Assembly: GCA_944368065.1 (NCBI GenBank) | Contig: CALVWV010000005.1 | Location: 1 to 64,000, forward strand | DNA from: an uncultured Clostridia bacterium | Lineage (GTDB): Bacteria > Bacillota > Clostridia > Christensenellales > Borkfalkiaceae | Length of the DNA stretch: 64,000 bases | Direction: 5' to 3' | Shown: positions 52,143-61,622 of the stretch, in pieces | Layout: each line of letters starts with the position of its first letter | Position numbering within the stretch: the first letter of the stretch is position 1 | Position numbers and translations under genes: made by a program | The notes under the pieces: generated by a model | Seen by the model: only the letters and a program-made list of their open reading frames with translations | Database searches by the model: none | What the model was told of the DNA's origin: nothing

Positions 52143-52832
52143 ATGAATAAACTCAGCGCTGTTATAGATAAACTTGTGTGCTACGCGCGTAAAAACCTCG
52201 GCCTTTCCGCCGAAAATGAAATTTACGCGCGCAACGCCGTTCTCGATGTGCTCGGCTCGCCCGATTACGCTTTTACGGGCGAAACGTGCACGGATACCGC
52301 TCCCGATATGCTCCTCGGCGAGCTTGCCTCCGTCTGCGGGGAAGAGGGGATTTTTACCGGGGACGAGAGGGAGGAGTACGCCGATAAAGTCATGGGCGCG
52401 CTCACCCTTTCTCCGTCTGAAATCCGCAGAAGGTTTGCAAGGCGGCTCAAGGTAAATTCAAAGTCGGCGACCGACTGGTTTTACTCCTACTGCGTAAAAA
52501 ACGACTACGTTAAAAAGAGCAGGCTGGATAAAAATCCGAGGTTTGAAGAGGGCGGACTGGTCATAACCATAAACAAAGCTAAGCCTGAATTCCGCGACCC
52601 AAAAAAGGCGGCGAGCGGCAATTCGGTTAAGGGCGGCTACCCCAAATGCGCCATTTGCCGAGAAAACGAGGCTTGCCCCGTGCGCAACAAGCGCACCTTG
52701 CGCACGGTTGACCTATTGCTCGACGGGGAAAAGTGGTTCTGGCAGTACTCGCCTTACGGCTACTTTTACCAGCACGGCATAGCCGTCAACTGCGAGCACA
52801 CCCCATGCACGTGGACAGGAGCACTTTCGTAA
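52143..52832 (+). pseudogene. galT: galT, 5' part before a frameshift
   Basis: N-terminal part of a Gram-positive type galactose-1-phosphate uridylyltransferase (GalT class 2, about 485 aa if intact). Recognisable: MNKLSAVIDKLVCYARKNLGL and [25 protein letters not shown]. After CEHTP the frame runs into a short wrong tail and stops at 52832. The correct continuation [11 protein letters not shown] begins at 52805 in another frame. The shift falls in CCCC at 52801-52804; one more C restores the frame. Either a real or phase-variable mutation in a homopolymer, or a sequencing error. Confidence 0.88.
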
Positions 52833-53599
52833 AGCTAACCGATTTTGTGGATATGTTCCCGCATTATTTCATAGGCTGCAACGCGCCCCTTCCGAGAATA
52901 GGCGGAAGCGTGCTCGCCCACGACCATTTCCAGGGCGGCGGAGAAATTCTGCCGATGCATATGGCGGGGGCATATAAGCTGCTCGCGCGGGGCGGGTTTG
53001 ACGGCGTTGCGGAAATCCTTGACTGGCCGGGCACGGTTATACGAGTGGTAAGCAAGGACAAAAAGGCGCTTGCCGACGTGTGCGAAGAAATACGCAAAAA
53101 GTGGGTTGATTTTGCAGACGAGTCGCTAGGCATCATACCTTACGACGAACAGGGCGCGCACAACGCCGTAAGTCCCACCGTCGTAAAAACGGGGCGCGGG
53201 TATGAAATGAGCGTCATTCTCCGCAGCAACGTCACAAGTGAAAAATATCCCGACGGCGTGTTCCACGCCCACCCCGAATTCCACGTGATAAAGAAGGAAT
53301 CCATAGGTCTTATCGAAGCGCAGGGACTTTTCATTCTTCCGGGAAGGCTGGAAAATGAGCTCCGTGCTTTGGAAGGATTTATGGAGCGCGGAGAAAAATT
53401 GCCTGCGGAATATGCCGCATTCAACCTCGTTTTCGATGAGGCGGAAGCAATTTTCAAGGGCGGCGAAAAAGATGCGCACGCGGCGATAAAAAAGGAGCTC
53501 GGCAGCATTTGCAGCCGCATACTTGAAAATACTGCTGTGTTCAAGGACAAAAATCTTACCGTTAAATTTATGGAGGACCTCGGGTTTAAAATCATATGA
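52805..53599 (+). pseudogene. galT: galT, 3' part after the frameshift
   Basis: Continues GalT with [20 protein letters not shown], then the nucleotidyl-transfer segment [11 protein letters not shown] with its histidines, and [19 protein letters not shown]. It transfers UMP between UDP-glucose and galactose-1-phosphate. Ends in ATGA overlap with galK, so the operon structure is intact and recent loss or an error is likely. On its own this part has no good ribosome site. Confidence 0.88.
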
Positions 53600-54723
53600 T
53601 ACGCGAAGAAGAGTATGAATACAAAGTTGCGGCCTCGGGTCGCGTGAACATCATAGGCGAACACATAGACTATTGCGGCGGCAAGGTTATGCCCGCGGCG
53701 CTTTCGCTCAAAAATACAGTATATATCCGCCCCAACGGCACGGATAAAATTAATATAAGCTGGACCACCCTGCCCGATACCGTGAGCCTCGATATTTCCT
53801 CGCTGGAAAATTACAGGGACATAAAGTACGGCAACTATCAGGCGGGCAGCGCGCTGATGTGGCAGCGGGCGGGGCATAAAATCGTTGGCTGCGACATTCT
53901 TTCCGACTGCAAAGTGCCTTTCGGCAGCGGGCTTTCTTCTTCCGCCGCCATAGAGGTGTCCACAATAGCCGCCCTCGCCACCGTTGCGGGCGAAAAGTTC
54001 GATAACGTGGAAGTGGCGCTCGCCGCGCAGAAAGCCGAAAGAGAGTATGCGGGCGTGAACTGCGGCATAATGGACCAGTACGCTTCGGCGTGCGGCAAAA
54101 AGGGCATGGCGATGCTTCTGGACTGCAAAACGCTCGAATGCGATTACATACCCATGAACCTCGGCGGATATTCGCTCGTCATAACCGATTGCTGCAAGCC
54201 GCACAGCCTTGCGGACAGCAAGTATAACGAGCGCCGCAGCGAAACGGAAGAAGCGCTTAAAATGCTGCAGAAAAGGCTGGACATAACCTGCCTTGCAGAT
54301 GTAACGCTTTCGCAGTTTTCCCAGTACTGCTACATGCTCCCCAAAGTGCTCAGAATGCGCGCTTCGCACGTCGTAAACGAGTGTTACCGCGTAAAAACCG
54401 CGGAGGAGGCGCTGAGGGTAGGCAATATCGCGCTTTTGGGCAAACTCATAAACCAGTCGCACGCGTCGCTCAAAAACCTTTACGAAACGACGGGGTTCGA
54501 ACCCGATATCCTCGTCGAAGCGGCGCAGGCTCACCCCGCGTGCATAGGCTCTCGCCTTACGGGCGGCGGTTTCGGCGGCTGCACGATTTCGCTTGTAAAG
54601 ACGGAATTTCTGGACGAGTTCGAAGCTTATCTTTTAAAGACTTATTCCGAGCGCACGAGTTATCACGCCGTGTGCTACAAAACTGAGATTTCGGACGGCA
54701 TAACGGTAGAGAAAATAAAATGA
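53596..54723 (+). CDS. galK: Galactokinase
   Basis: GHMP kinase of 375 aa that phosphorylates galactose at C1. Motif 1 [17 protein letters not shown] (the usual T of GEHTDY is I), motif 2 [15 protein letters not shown], catalytic Asp in [14 protein letters not shown], motif 3 [13 protein letters not shown]. It overlaps galT and galM by 4 bp each, so the three are translationally coupled. Confidence 0.94.
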   Translation: MIREEEYEYKVAASGRVNIIGEHIDYCGGKVMPAALSLKNTVYIRPNGTDKINISWTTLPDTVSLDISSLENYRDIKYGNYQAGSALMWQRAGHKIVGCDILSDCKVPFGSGLSSSAAIEVSTIAALATVAGEKFDNVEVALAAQKAEREYAGVNCGIMDQYASACGKKGMAMLLDCKTLECDYIPMNLGGYSLVITDCCKPHSLADSKYNERRSETEEALKMLQKRLDITCLADVTLSQFSQYCYMLPKVLRMRASHVVNECYRVKTAEEALRVGNIALLGKLINQSHASLKNLYETTGFEPDILVEAAQAHPACIGSRLTGGGFGGCTISLVKTEFLDEFEAYLLKTYSERTSYHAVCYKTEISDGITVEKIK

Positions 54724-55715
54724 CCCATTCTTTTAAAAGTTTCTGCGGAAGGCCTGCCACGATTTACGAATTAGACGGCGGAAACATAATAGCCGGCATA
54801 TCCGACCTCGGCGCGTCTGTCCAGTACGTAAGGGTAAAAACTTCTTCGGGCTGGCGCGACGTGTGCCCCGGATTTGACGACGCGGAGGAGTACGCCGTGA
54901 GCGGCACGTACTTCGGCGCAACCATAGGCAGGGTTGCAAACCGCATAAAGGACGCGCGGTTTTCGCTCGGCGGAAAGACTTACGAAATACCAAAAAACGA
55001 CGGCGAAAACTGCAACCACGGCGGTACGGTCGGGTTCGATAAAAAGTTTTTCAAAGTCAATTCGTGCGGCAATATGCTTGAATTAACGCTGGAAAGCCAA
55101 GACGGCGATATGGGGTTCCCCGGCAATCTGAAGCTGAAAGTGCGATACGTCGCGTCAGACGGCGCGCTTTGGGTAAGCTACAGAGCGGTGAGCGATAAAG
55201 ATACTCTGTGGGCGCCCACCTGCCACGTTTATTTCAACCTTGACGGCGCGGAATGCGGCGATTGCCTCGGCAATATGGTCAGAATAAACGCCGATAAGTT
55301 CACACCCTCGGGCAAAGGATTTATTCCCACGGGCGAGGTGCGGTTTGTGCGCGGCACGCCGTTCGATTTTACGTCCTTCAGGGCGATAGGCGAAAGAATA
55401 GGCGAAAAGGACGCCGGGCTCGAGCTTGCGGGAGGGTACGACCAGAATTTTATTCTGAACGACGGTCACGCCGCTTCTGCATACGGAGCAAAAAGCGGAA
55501 TAAAGCTTGATATCTTTACCGACCTTCCCGGTCTGCAGTTTTACAGCGGCAACTTCCTCAAAGGTCGCTCGGGGTTCGGTCAGCTCAAGCCGCGCGCGGC
55601 GTTCGCGCTCGAACCGCAGTATTTCCCCAATGCGGCAAATACGCCCGCCTTTGAACGGCCCCTTTTAAAAGCGGGCGAAGAAAAGTCGCACTATATAAAG
55701 TATATTTTCAGTTGA
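54720..55715 (+). CDS. galM: Aldose 1-epimerase (mutarotase)
   Basis: 331 aa. Interconverts alpha and beta anomers of galactose so that GalK can act. Features: YFGATIGRVANRIKDARF, NHGGTVGFDKKFF with a catalytic His, PTCHVYFNLDGA (usually PTNHAYFNL), YDQNFILN and the catalytic Glu near FALEPQYFPNA. Last gene of the operon from GH2. Confidence 0.93.
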   Translation: MTHSFKSFCGRPATIYELDGGNIIAGISDLGASVQYVRVKTSSGWRDVCPGFDDAEEYAVSGTYFGATIGRVANRIKDARFSLGGKTYEIPKNDGENCNHGGTVGFDKKFFKVNSCGNMLELTLESQDGDMGFPGNLKLKVRYVASDGALWVSYRAVSDKDTLWAPTCHVYFNLDGAECGDCLGNMVRINADKFTPSGKGFIPTGEVRFVRGTPFDFTSFRAIGERIGEKDAGLELAGGYDQNFILNDGHAASAYGAKSGIKLDIFTDLPGLQFYSGNFLKGRSGFGQLKPRAAFALEPQYFPNAANTPAFERPLLKAGEEKSHYIKYIFS

Positions 55716-55729
55716 ATATAAAGCCGACC

Positions 55730-55761
55730 TCAATTTATATTTTTGCGGGGCGGCTTTTATT
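55730..55761 (+). terminator. Probable terminator of the gal operon
   Basis: Stem AAAGCCG / CGGCTTT, partly extended by CC/GG, followed by TATT. Moderate quality. Confidence 0.55.
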
Positions 55762-55797
55762 GTTAAGCTTGCGAATATAAAAAAAGAGTGGTAGAAT

Positions 55798-56790
55798 ATG
55801 AAATATCTCGTAACGGGCGGAGTCGGCTTTATCGGCGGCAATTTCATTAATTATTTGCTGTCTGAACATCCCGAAGACCGCATAGTATGCCTTGATAAAC
55901 TTACCTATGCAGCAAATCCCGCTACAATAAGCTCGGCGTTTTCCGATGCGCGGTTTTCGTTTGTAAGGGGAGATATTGCAGATAAAAACTGCGTTGACGG
56001 GCTTTTCAGTCGAGAAAAGTTTGACGTTGTTGTCAACTTCGCCGCGGAGAGTCACGTGGACCGCAGCATTTTAAGCCCCGATGTGTTTTTGACGTCTAAC
56101 ATTATCGGAACGCATGTGCTTTTAGAAGCGTGCCTTAAATACGGAGTCGGAAGATTTCACCAGATTTCAACCGACGAGGTCTACGGCGATTTGCCTTTAG
56201 ACTGTACGGACATAAAATTTACGGAAAATTCCCCGCTTCGCCCTTCAAGCCCGTATTCGGCGAGCAAAGCTTCCGCCGATTTGTTGGTTATGGCATATCA
56301 CCGCACTTACGGGCTTCCCGTTACAATTTCGCGCAGCTCAAACAACTACGGAGCGTATCAGCATCCCGAAAAATTAGTGCCGCTTGCCATAACGCGCGCG
56401 CTTGAAGGCAAGAGCATACCCGTTTACGGCGACGGTAAAAACGTGCGCGACTGGCTGCATGTTTATGACCACTGCCGCGCGATTGACCTTATTATGCGCG
56501 GCGGGCACGTCGGTGGGATTTACAATGTCGGCGGCGGTTGCGAAATGGAGAATATTGATGTGGTAAGGCTTATTCTTAAAGAGCTCGGCAGGTCGGAAAA
56601 ACTTATAACATGTGTGCCCGACAGAAAGGGGCACGATAAAAAGTATGCTCTGGACTGCGGTAAAATTTTTTCTGACCTTGGCTGGAAGGCTGAGGTAAAG
56701 TTTTCTGAAGGCATTAAAAATACCGTGCGCTGGTACATTGAAAATGCTGCGTGGCTGCAATCGTTTCCGCGTCTGCGCACTGATAAATAA
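55798..56790 (+). CDS. rmlB: dTDP-glucose 4,6-dehydratase-like protein
   Basis: 330 aa extended SDR. NAD motif TGGVGFIGGNFINYLL, NFAAESHVDRSI, catalytic QISTDEVYGDLP (Thr-Asp-Glu) and YSASKASADLL (Tyr and Lys), and SRSSNNYGAYQHPEKLVPL specific to RmlB. It would turn dTDP-glucose into the 4-keto-6-deoxy sugar used for rhamnose and similar sugars. No rmlA, rmlC or rmlD is nearby, so a different NDP-sugar or a scattered pathway is possible. Confidence 0.85.
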   Translation: MKYLVTGGVGFIGGNFINYLLSEHPEDRIVCLDKLTYAANPATISSAFSDARFSFVRGDIADKNCVDGLFSREKFDVVVNFAAESHVDRSILSPDVFLTSNIIGTHVLLEACLKYGVGRFHQISTDEVYGDLPLDCTDIKFTENSPLRPSSPYSASKASADLLVMAYHRTYGLPVTISRSSNNYGAYQHPEKLVPLAITRALEGKSIPVYGDGKNVRDWLHVYDHCRAIDLIMRGGHVGGIYNVGGGCEMENIDVVRLILKELGRSEKLITCVPDRKGHDKKYALDCGKIFSDLGWKAEVKFSEGIKNTVRWYIENAAWLQSFPRLRTDK

Positions 56791-56813
56791 GAACATGAAG
56801 GCGGCATATCTGC

Positions 56814-57764
56814 ATGAAATACCTTGATATTCCTTATGTAAATAAAAAAGTTTCGCAGTTCTTCTGCGGTACGGCGACTGCGCCTTACAACCTCGGCGGC
56901 GACTGCAACGCGCTGTTCGACGGTATGCTTGAGCTCGGCGTAAACGCATTTGATACCGCCCGCGTTTACGGCGGGGCGGAGCGCGCCCTCGGCAGGTGGA
57001 TAGCAAGGGGTGACGTGCGCGAAAAAATTGTCATACTTTCAAAATGCTGTCACCCGTCCGCGCTTGGCGTGAAAAGGGTAAACGTACGCGCTATGCGCGC
57101 CGATTTGAAAAAGTCCCTTTCCGAACTTGACACGGATTATATAGATATCTACCTTCTTCACAGGGACAACCCCGCAGTATCTGTCGGTGAAATAGTTGAG
57201 GAGCTCAATGCTCTGCACGCCGAAGGCAGAATAGGCGCGTTCGGCGGTTCTAACTGGACGCACGAAAGGATTGAACAGGCAAACGAATACGCTTACAGCC
57301 ACAACATAACAGGTTTTTCCGTTTCCAGCCCCAATTTCAGCCTTGCGGAGCAGATTGCCGATATCTGGGGCGGCGGCGTGAGCATATCGGGCAGAAGCGG
57401 AGCGGAGGCGCGCGCGTGGTACAAAAATAACGGCATGGCGGTTATCGCGTATTCCTCGCTTGCGCGCGGACTGTTTTCGGGCAAGGTTAAAAGTTCTGAC
57501 CCCGTCGGCGCGCGCAGCGTTCTTGATAAGTTTGCCCAAAAGGGGTATCTGAGCGAAGGCAATCTGGTCGCGCTTTCCCGCTGCGAAGAACTTGCTGCAA
57601 AAAAAGGCGCAACGGTGGCGCAGATTGCTCTTGCATATGTGCTGTGCCAGCCGTTCCCCTCGTTTGCGGCGGTGAGCTGTTCGGGCATCGGACGCATGGG
57701 CGAAAATATAAAAGCGGCGGATATAGACCTCACTGCGGAAGAAATCGCTTATCTTGAAAGTTGA
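56814..57764 (+). CDS. Aldo/keto reductase
   Basis: 316 aa TIM-barrel NADPH enzyme. Catalytic Asp-Tyr in NAFDTARVYGGAERALG, Lys in VILSKCCHP, and His in IDIYLLHRDNP; the C-terminal SVSCSGIGRMGENIKA-like stretch fits cofactor binding. It lies 23 bp after the rmlB-like gene and may be in its operon. Similar proteins reduce sugars or act as oxidoreductases in glycoside breakdown; the substrate is unknown. Confidence 0.85.
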   Translation: MKYLDIPYVNKKVSQFFCGTATAPYNLGGDCNALFDGMLELGVNAFDTARVYGGAERALGRWIARGDVREKIVILSKCCHPSALGVKRVNVRAMRADLKKSLSELDTDYIDIYLLHRDNPAVSVGEIVEELNALHAEGRIGAFGGSNWTHERIEQANEYAYSHNITGFSVSSPNFSLAEQIADIWGGGVSISGRSGAEARAWYKNNGMAVIAYSSLARGLFSGKVKSSDPVGARSVLDKFAQKGYLSEGNLVALSRCEELAAKKGATVAQIALAYVLCQPFPSFAAVSCSGIGRMGENIKAADIDLTAEEIAYLES

Positions 57765-57844
57765 AAATCTGTTTTTAAATTTTACAATAGTTGCGGCATA
57801 TTATGGCTCCTTTTTGCTTTGTGCCGCATTTTCAGGGGCTTTTT

Positions 57845-58642
57845 ATGGGATTTAAAGTCAAAAACAAGGTTGTTGTTGTAACGGGCGCCACTTCGGGCAT
57901 AGGTAAGGCTTCGGCTGAACTTTTTAAAAAGTGCGGCGCGCAGGTTGTATGCATTGCCCGCCGTACCTGCGATGACTTTTACAGCATCTCTGCGGATATT
58001 ACTGACGCAGAAGCTGTAAAGAGTGCGGTAAGGCAAATCAAACAAAAATTCGGCAGAATCGACGTGCTTGTGAATAACGCCGGCATGGGTATATCGGGCG
58101 CGGTTGAAGATACCGAAATTTCAGACGTGCGCGCCATATTCGGGCTCAACTTTTTCGGTACGCTGAATGTTATAAAGGAAGTTGTGCCAGTAATGCGCGA
58201 AAGCGGCGGGGGTACAATAGTAAACGTAAGCTCTGTCGCCGCCGAGCTTTCAATTCCCTTTCAGTCCTTTTATTCCGCCACAAAAGCGGCGGTTTCCTCG
58301 CTTTCAGCGGCGCTGCGCGGCGAGCTTGCTCCGTTCGGCATAAAAGTATGCGCAGTCCTTCCCGGCGACGTTAAGACGGATTTTACGTCCTCAAGGCGCA
58401 AAAATGTGCACGATAACCCCGCCTACGGTGACAGGGTGGAGCGCTCTGTGGCGGTCATGGAGCGCGACGAAAGGAACGGTCTGCCGCCTTCTGCGATAGC
58501 GCGCATAATAGTAAAGCTCGCTTCGCGTAAAAATCCGCCAGTAAAAGTGGCTGGCGGAAAAAAATACGCGCTCTTCCTTTTCCTTAATAAAATTCTGCCC
58601 GCGCGCCTTGTCAGTTACATAGTTTCAAAGCTGTATGCCTGA
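57845..58642 (+). CDS. Short-chain dehydrogenase/reductase
   Basis: 265 aa classical SDR. Cofactor motif VVTGATSGIGKAS, NNAGMGISG, catalytic Ser (NVSSVAAELS) and YSATKAAVSSL with Tyr and Lys. ATG 57845 is preferred because AGGGG lies seven bases upstream; the earlier TTG at 57791 has none. The C-terminal 35 residues contain a hydrophobic segment, so peripheral membrane association is possible. Substrate unknown. Confidence 0.87.
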   Translation: MGFKVKNKVVVVTGATSGIGKASAELFKKCGAQVVCIARRTCDDFYSISADITDAEAVKSAVRQIKQKFGRIDVLVNNAGMGISGAVEDTEISDVRAIFGLNFFGTLNVIKEVVPVMRESGGGTIVNVSSVAAELSIPFQSFYSATKAAVSSLSAALRGELAPFGIKVCAVLPGDVKTDFTSSRRKNVHDNPAYGDRVERSVAVMERDERNGLPPSAIARIIVKLASRKNPPVKVAGGKKYALFLFLNKILPARLVSYIVSKLYA

Positions 58643-58700
58643 AAAAGAGCAAAAGCGCATTGCCTTGCACGGTAGTTTTGTGCAGTAATATAAAATATCA

Positions 58701-58743
58701 GCCCTGCGGGGCGCTTTGCAAAAAGCGCCCCGCAGGGCTTTTT
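58701..58743 (+). terminator. Strong intrinsic terminator
   Basis: A 17-bp perfect stem (arms 58701-58717 and 58722-58738) and a T-run after the SDR gene. Confidence 0.9.
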
Positions 58744-58841
58744 GCGCGGATATTCATACAACTAAATTTATTTTACTGTGCAGATTGTGCCGGCCCGTTG
58801 TTGGGGTTGCCGCCGCATATGCCCATTTTTTAAGGCGCGGC

Positions 58842-58895
58842 TTGACAAACATTGCGGCGGAATGTATAATGTAAATATCCCCCATAGGGGGATAT
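58842..58895 (+). promoter_or_regulatory. Promoter and palindromic operator of the csoR gene
   Basis: TTGACA (58842-58847), 17 bp, TATAAT (58865-58870). The start region carries the perfect palindrome ATATCCCCC-ATA-GGGGGATAT at 58875-58895. Runs of G/C flanked by AT are typical of CsoR-family operators. Confidence 0.8.
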
Positions 58896-58905
58896 CGGAG
58901 GGATT

Positions 58906-59169
58906 ATGGAACAGCACGAACATACCAAAGCCGTGATTAACAGATTGTCGCGCGCGGCGGGGCACCTCGGTGCGGTAAAAAAGATGGTGGAAGAGGGCAG
59001 GGACTGCAGCGAAGTGCTTGTGCAGCTCTCTGCCGTCAGGGCAGAAATTGCTAATGTCAGCAAGGTGATACTAAAAGACCATCTCGACCATTGCATAATT
59101 AAAGCCGTAAAAGAGAACGACGAGCAAACCATAGAGCAGCTGAAGGCGGCGATAGATAAACTGTTATGA
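58906..59169 (+). CDS. csoR: CsoR/RcnR-family metal-sensing repressor
   Basis: 87 aa all-helical repressor. The Cu(I) ligand set of CsoR is present: Cys34 (GRDCSEVL), His59 and Cys63 (DHLDHC). Formaldehyde (FrmR) and persulfide (CstR) members have other patterns. GGAGGG precedes the ATG. It would bind the palindrome in its own promoter and be released by metal. Unlike most csoR loci there is no copper ATPase or chaperone next to it; the co-transcribed gene is an EamA-type transporter, so the true ligand is open. Confidence 0.85.
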   Translation: MEQHEHTKAVINRLSRAAGHLGAVKKMVEEGRDCSEVLVQLSAVRAEIANVSKVILKDHLDHCIIKAVKENDEQTIEQLKAAIDKLL

Positions 59170-60152
59170 AATCGCAGTCCTTAAAGGCGGGGATTTTTTT
59201 CGCAGTGCTGGCGGCGGCATTGTACGCCGTAAATTCGCCACTTTCAAAAATTCTGCTTGACTATATGCCGTCTGCGCTTATGGCGGGATTTCTGTATATA
59301 GGCGCGGGGTTGGGTATGGGCATTGTCGCGCTTATACGCCGTGCCAGAAAGTCGCCCGCCGCCGAAAATAAGCTTACTAAAAGGGAATTTCCGTTCGTTG
59401 TGGCTATGGTGCTTCTCGATATCGCGGCGCCGATATGTCTGCTTTTCGGACTCAAATCGACTACGGCGGCAAACGCTTCCCTTTTGAATAATTTTGAGAT
59501 AGTTGCCACCGCCATAATTGCTCTCGCCGTGTTCAGGGAAAGGATAAGCCCTCGCCTGTGGCTTGGAATACTTTTTGTCACTTTGTCGTGCGCGTTGCTT
59601 TCGTTCGAGGATATATCGGGGTTAAAGTTTTCATACGGCTCTCTTTTTATACTCGCCGCGTGCGTATGCTGGGGCTTTGAAAATAACTGTACCAGAAAAA
59701 TATCTTCAAAAGACCCGCTTCAGATTGTGCTCATAAAGGGCATATTTTCGGGGCTCGGCTCAATTGCGATAGGTCTTGTCATAGGCGAGCGCGTAACGGC
59801 GCTGTGGAGCGTTTTCGCCGTCCTCGGGGTGGGGTTTGTCGCATACGGGCTGAGCATATTTTTCTATGTGTATGCTCAGAGGATGCTCGGCGCGGCGCGT
59901 ACCAGCGCATATTACGCTGTGTCGCCATTTATAGGCACGTTGCTTTCGCTCATAATTTTCAGGTCGGTGCCGCACTATACATATTTTATAGCGCTCGCAC
60001 TTATGGCTGTAGGTGCCTGGCTGGCTTCGCAGGATAAACCGCTCTTCGGAAGGCGCGCGGCAAAAACGCTCCGTGAAAAGGGAACTGAAGATGATGCTGA
60101 AAATACAGAGCAACATCAGACTGAAAATAAAACGGACGGGAATAATATTTAG
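59166..60152 (+). CDS. EamA/DMT-family transporter
   Basis: 328 aa with ten membrane helices in two repeated halves (each about 140 aa; SKILLDYMPSALMAGFLYIG and GLKSTTAANASLLNNFEIVAT are typical), then a hydrophilic acidic tail of about 45 residues. It overlaps csoR by 4 bp, so it is under the same repressor. Family members export amino acids, drugs or other small metabolites. Export of a metal-binding or thiol metabolite would fit the CsoR link but is not shown. Confidence 0.88.
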   Translation: MKSQSLKAGIFFAVLAAALYAVNSPLSKILLDYMPSALMAGFLYIGAGLGMGIVALIRRARKSPAAENKLTKREFPFVVAMVLLDIAAPICLLFGLKSTTAANASLLNNFEIVATAIIALAVFRERISPRLWLGILFVTLSCALLSFEDISGLKFSYGSLFILAACVCWGFENNCTRKISSKDPLQIVLIKGIFSGLGSIAIGLVIGERVTALWSVFAVLGVGFVAYGLSIFFYVYAQRMLGAARTSAYYAVSPFIGTLLSLIIFRSVPHYTYFIALALMAVGAWLASQDKPLFGRRAAKTLREKGTEDDAENTEQHQTENKTDGNNI

Positions 60153-60346
60153 AAAGCGGCGGAAGCCTTATACATAAGGCCGCGCGTCGAGGGGAATGGT
60201 ACAATGGCGACGCGTTTCTTCACATAAATTCGGACAACGTTTTTTGTGCAAACGGTTAATTTGAATAAGTGTTTGTTTTGTGCAGACGGTTTTTCTTTTG
60301 GGATTAAGTTGCATATTGCTGATAAATTTATTAAAATAACTCTGAT

Positions 60347-60808
60347 ATGAAAAATAAGCGTTTTTTTATTGCCGCTGCTGCCGTGGCGGGCGTGCTTGGC
60401 ATAACTGCAATTTTCGGCTGTGTGGGATTTTCTGATTATGCGGCTGTGATTGAGGCTAATTGGAGAGTTGTTATCCCGTCGGCGGCGGAATATTCCGAGG
60501 TGTTCAAGGCGGACGACGGTTCGAGTTTCAATGGCGACGGGTTAAGATATCATGTCTTCGCGTACAGGAATGAGGATAAAATAGTAACTCTGTTTGAATG
60601 GAAAATGTTGCAGACTCCTACAATTTACTGTCAGAGTCAGTCGCAGGCTGCGGATGAGTGGCTGACAAAGCTTGATGTTGCGGATGAATACCGTCCCGAT
60701 TATGCTGCGTGCAGTTACTGGTACCAAAGTCAGAGCGATAACAGCGAGATAATAATTTTCTGGGACGCCGATGCTGACAGGCTATATGTTGCGGAATCAT
60801 TTCTGTGA
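60347..60808 (+). CDS. Small secreted or lipid-anchored protein of unknown function
   Basis: 153 aa. A basic start (MKNKRF) and a hydrophobic core end in TAIFGC, which could be a lipobox although F at -2 is unusual. The mature part is acidic with many Tyr and Trp and repeats of the type SQSQ. I do not recognise the family. A strong terminator follows directly. The 190-bp upstream gap has no clear promoter or ribosome site, which lowers confidence in the exact start. Confidence 0.6.
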   Translation: MKNKRFFIAAAAVAGVLGITAIFGCVGFSDYAAVIEANWRVVIPSAAEYSEVFKADDGSSFNGDGLRYHVFAYRNEDKIVTLFEWKMLQTPTIYCQSQSQAADEWLTKLDVADEYRPDYAACSYWYQSQSDNSEIIIFWDADADRLYVAESFL

Positions 60809-60840
60809 AAAAAGACTTACAGTTTCTGTAAGTCTTTTTT
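60808..60840 (+). terminator. Terminator after the small secreted protein gene
   Basis: A 15-bp perfect stem AAAAAAGACTTACAG / CTGTAAGTCTTTTTT around TTT. Confidence 0.9.
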
Positions 60841-60900
60841 GCTTGATTGTAACGACGGAGCGTTTATTGCGTAAAGGGGGAGGGCGCGAGAATTAAAAGA

Positions 60901-60937
60901 CGCGGGGCGGCGCTTTTTGAAAAGCGCCGCCCCGCGT
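60901..60937 (-). terminator. Terminator of the acetyltransferase gene
   Basis: A 17-bp perfect stem around TGA; on the minus strand it is followed by TCTTTTAATT. Confidence 0.8.
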
Positions 60938-60946
60938 TTACATAAA

Positions 60947-61465
60947 TCAGTCGCGTTTGTCGGTTTTTAAAAGGGAATACATGTTTATATCGAAAATTTT
61001 GCCGTCTTTTATGCCGCAACTTCTAAGCGTGCCTTCAAGTTGAAACCCTGCTTTTTCAAGCACTCTGCGCGATGCGTGATTGAAGGCAAATGTCTGGGCC
61101 TGTATCCGTATGATGTCGCTGTTGCTGAATACGTAGTCGCAGATTTGTTTTACCGCCTCTGTCATAATTCCCTTGCCCCAGTATTCTTCAGCCAGATAGT
61201 ACCCAAGCTCGGCTGACAGCCTGTATATGTTGTCCTGGCGCGTAACGCTGATGTTGCCGATAACTTTGCCGAAATAAGCAATGGCAAAAGCAAAAACGTT
61301 GTTGGGGTCGGAAGATAATATAAAGGAAATATAATCTTTTCCGTCCTGTTCGGTGTAGGGGTATGGCAAACCGTCGCGGAAATATTGCTGAACTTTTTTA
61401 TTTGATATGGATTCTGCAAGCTGTGCTGCATCGGATAATTCCCATTTTTTCAGTACGGACGGCAT
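60947..61465 (-). CDS. GNAT acetyltransferase, RimJ/RimL type
   Basis: 172 aa. Acetyl-CoA fold with LGYYLAEEYWGKGIMTEAV and the C-terminal FAFNHASRRVLEKAGFQLEGTLR, which are hallmarks of the RimJ/RimL subgroup that acetylates ribosomal proteins or small amines. AAGGAG stands eight bases before the ATG; a TTG two codons earlier is less likely. Monocistronic. Substrate unknown. Confidence 0.88.
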   Translation of the reverse strand: MPSVLKKWELSDAAQLAESISNKKVQQYFRDGLPYPYTEQDGKDYISFILSSDPNNVFAFAIAYFGKVIGNISVTRQDNIYRLSAELGYYLAEEYWGKGIMTEAVKQICDYVFSNSDIIRIQAQTFAFNHASRRVLEKAGFQLEGTLRSCGIKDGKIFDINMYSLLKTDKRD

Positions 61466-61622
61466 ATTCAAATCTCCTTAAATTATGTGAATATATTGCC
61501 ATAAAAGCGGCGGAAGCGCTTCATATTATTTATATTTAATTAGTTGCTGTGAATTTAATCTTTGGCATATCTGAGCCGGCACACGGAACGGCGGAAACAA
61601 TTTCCAAAAGCGCTTTGTTTAT

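Noticed and set aside
53140..54534. 464-codon open frame on the minus strand across galT-galK
   Set aside because: It lies opposite two genes with clear family motifs and has the Arg/Val/Tyr-rich look of an antisense shadow; no ribosome site.
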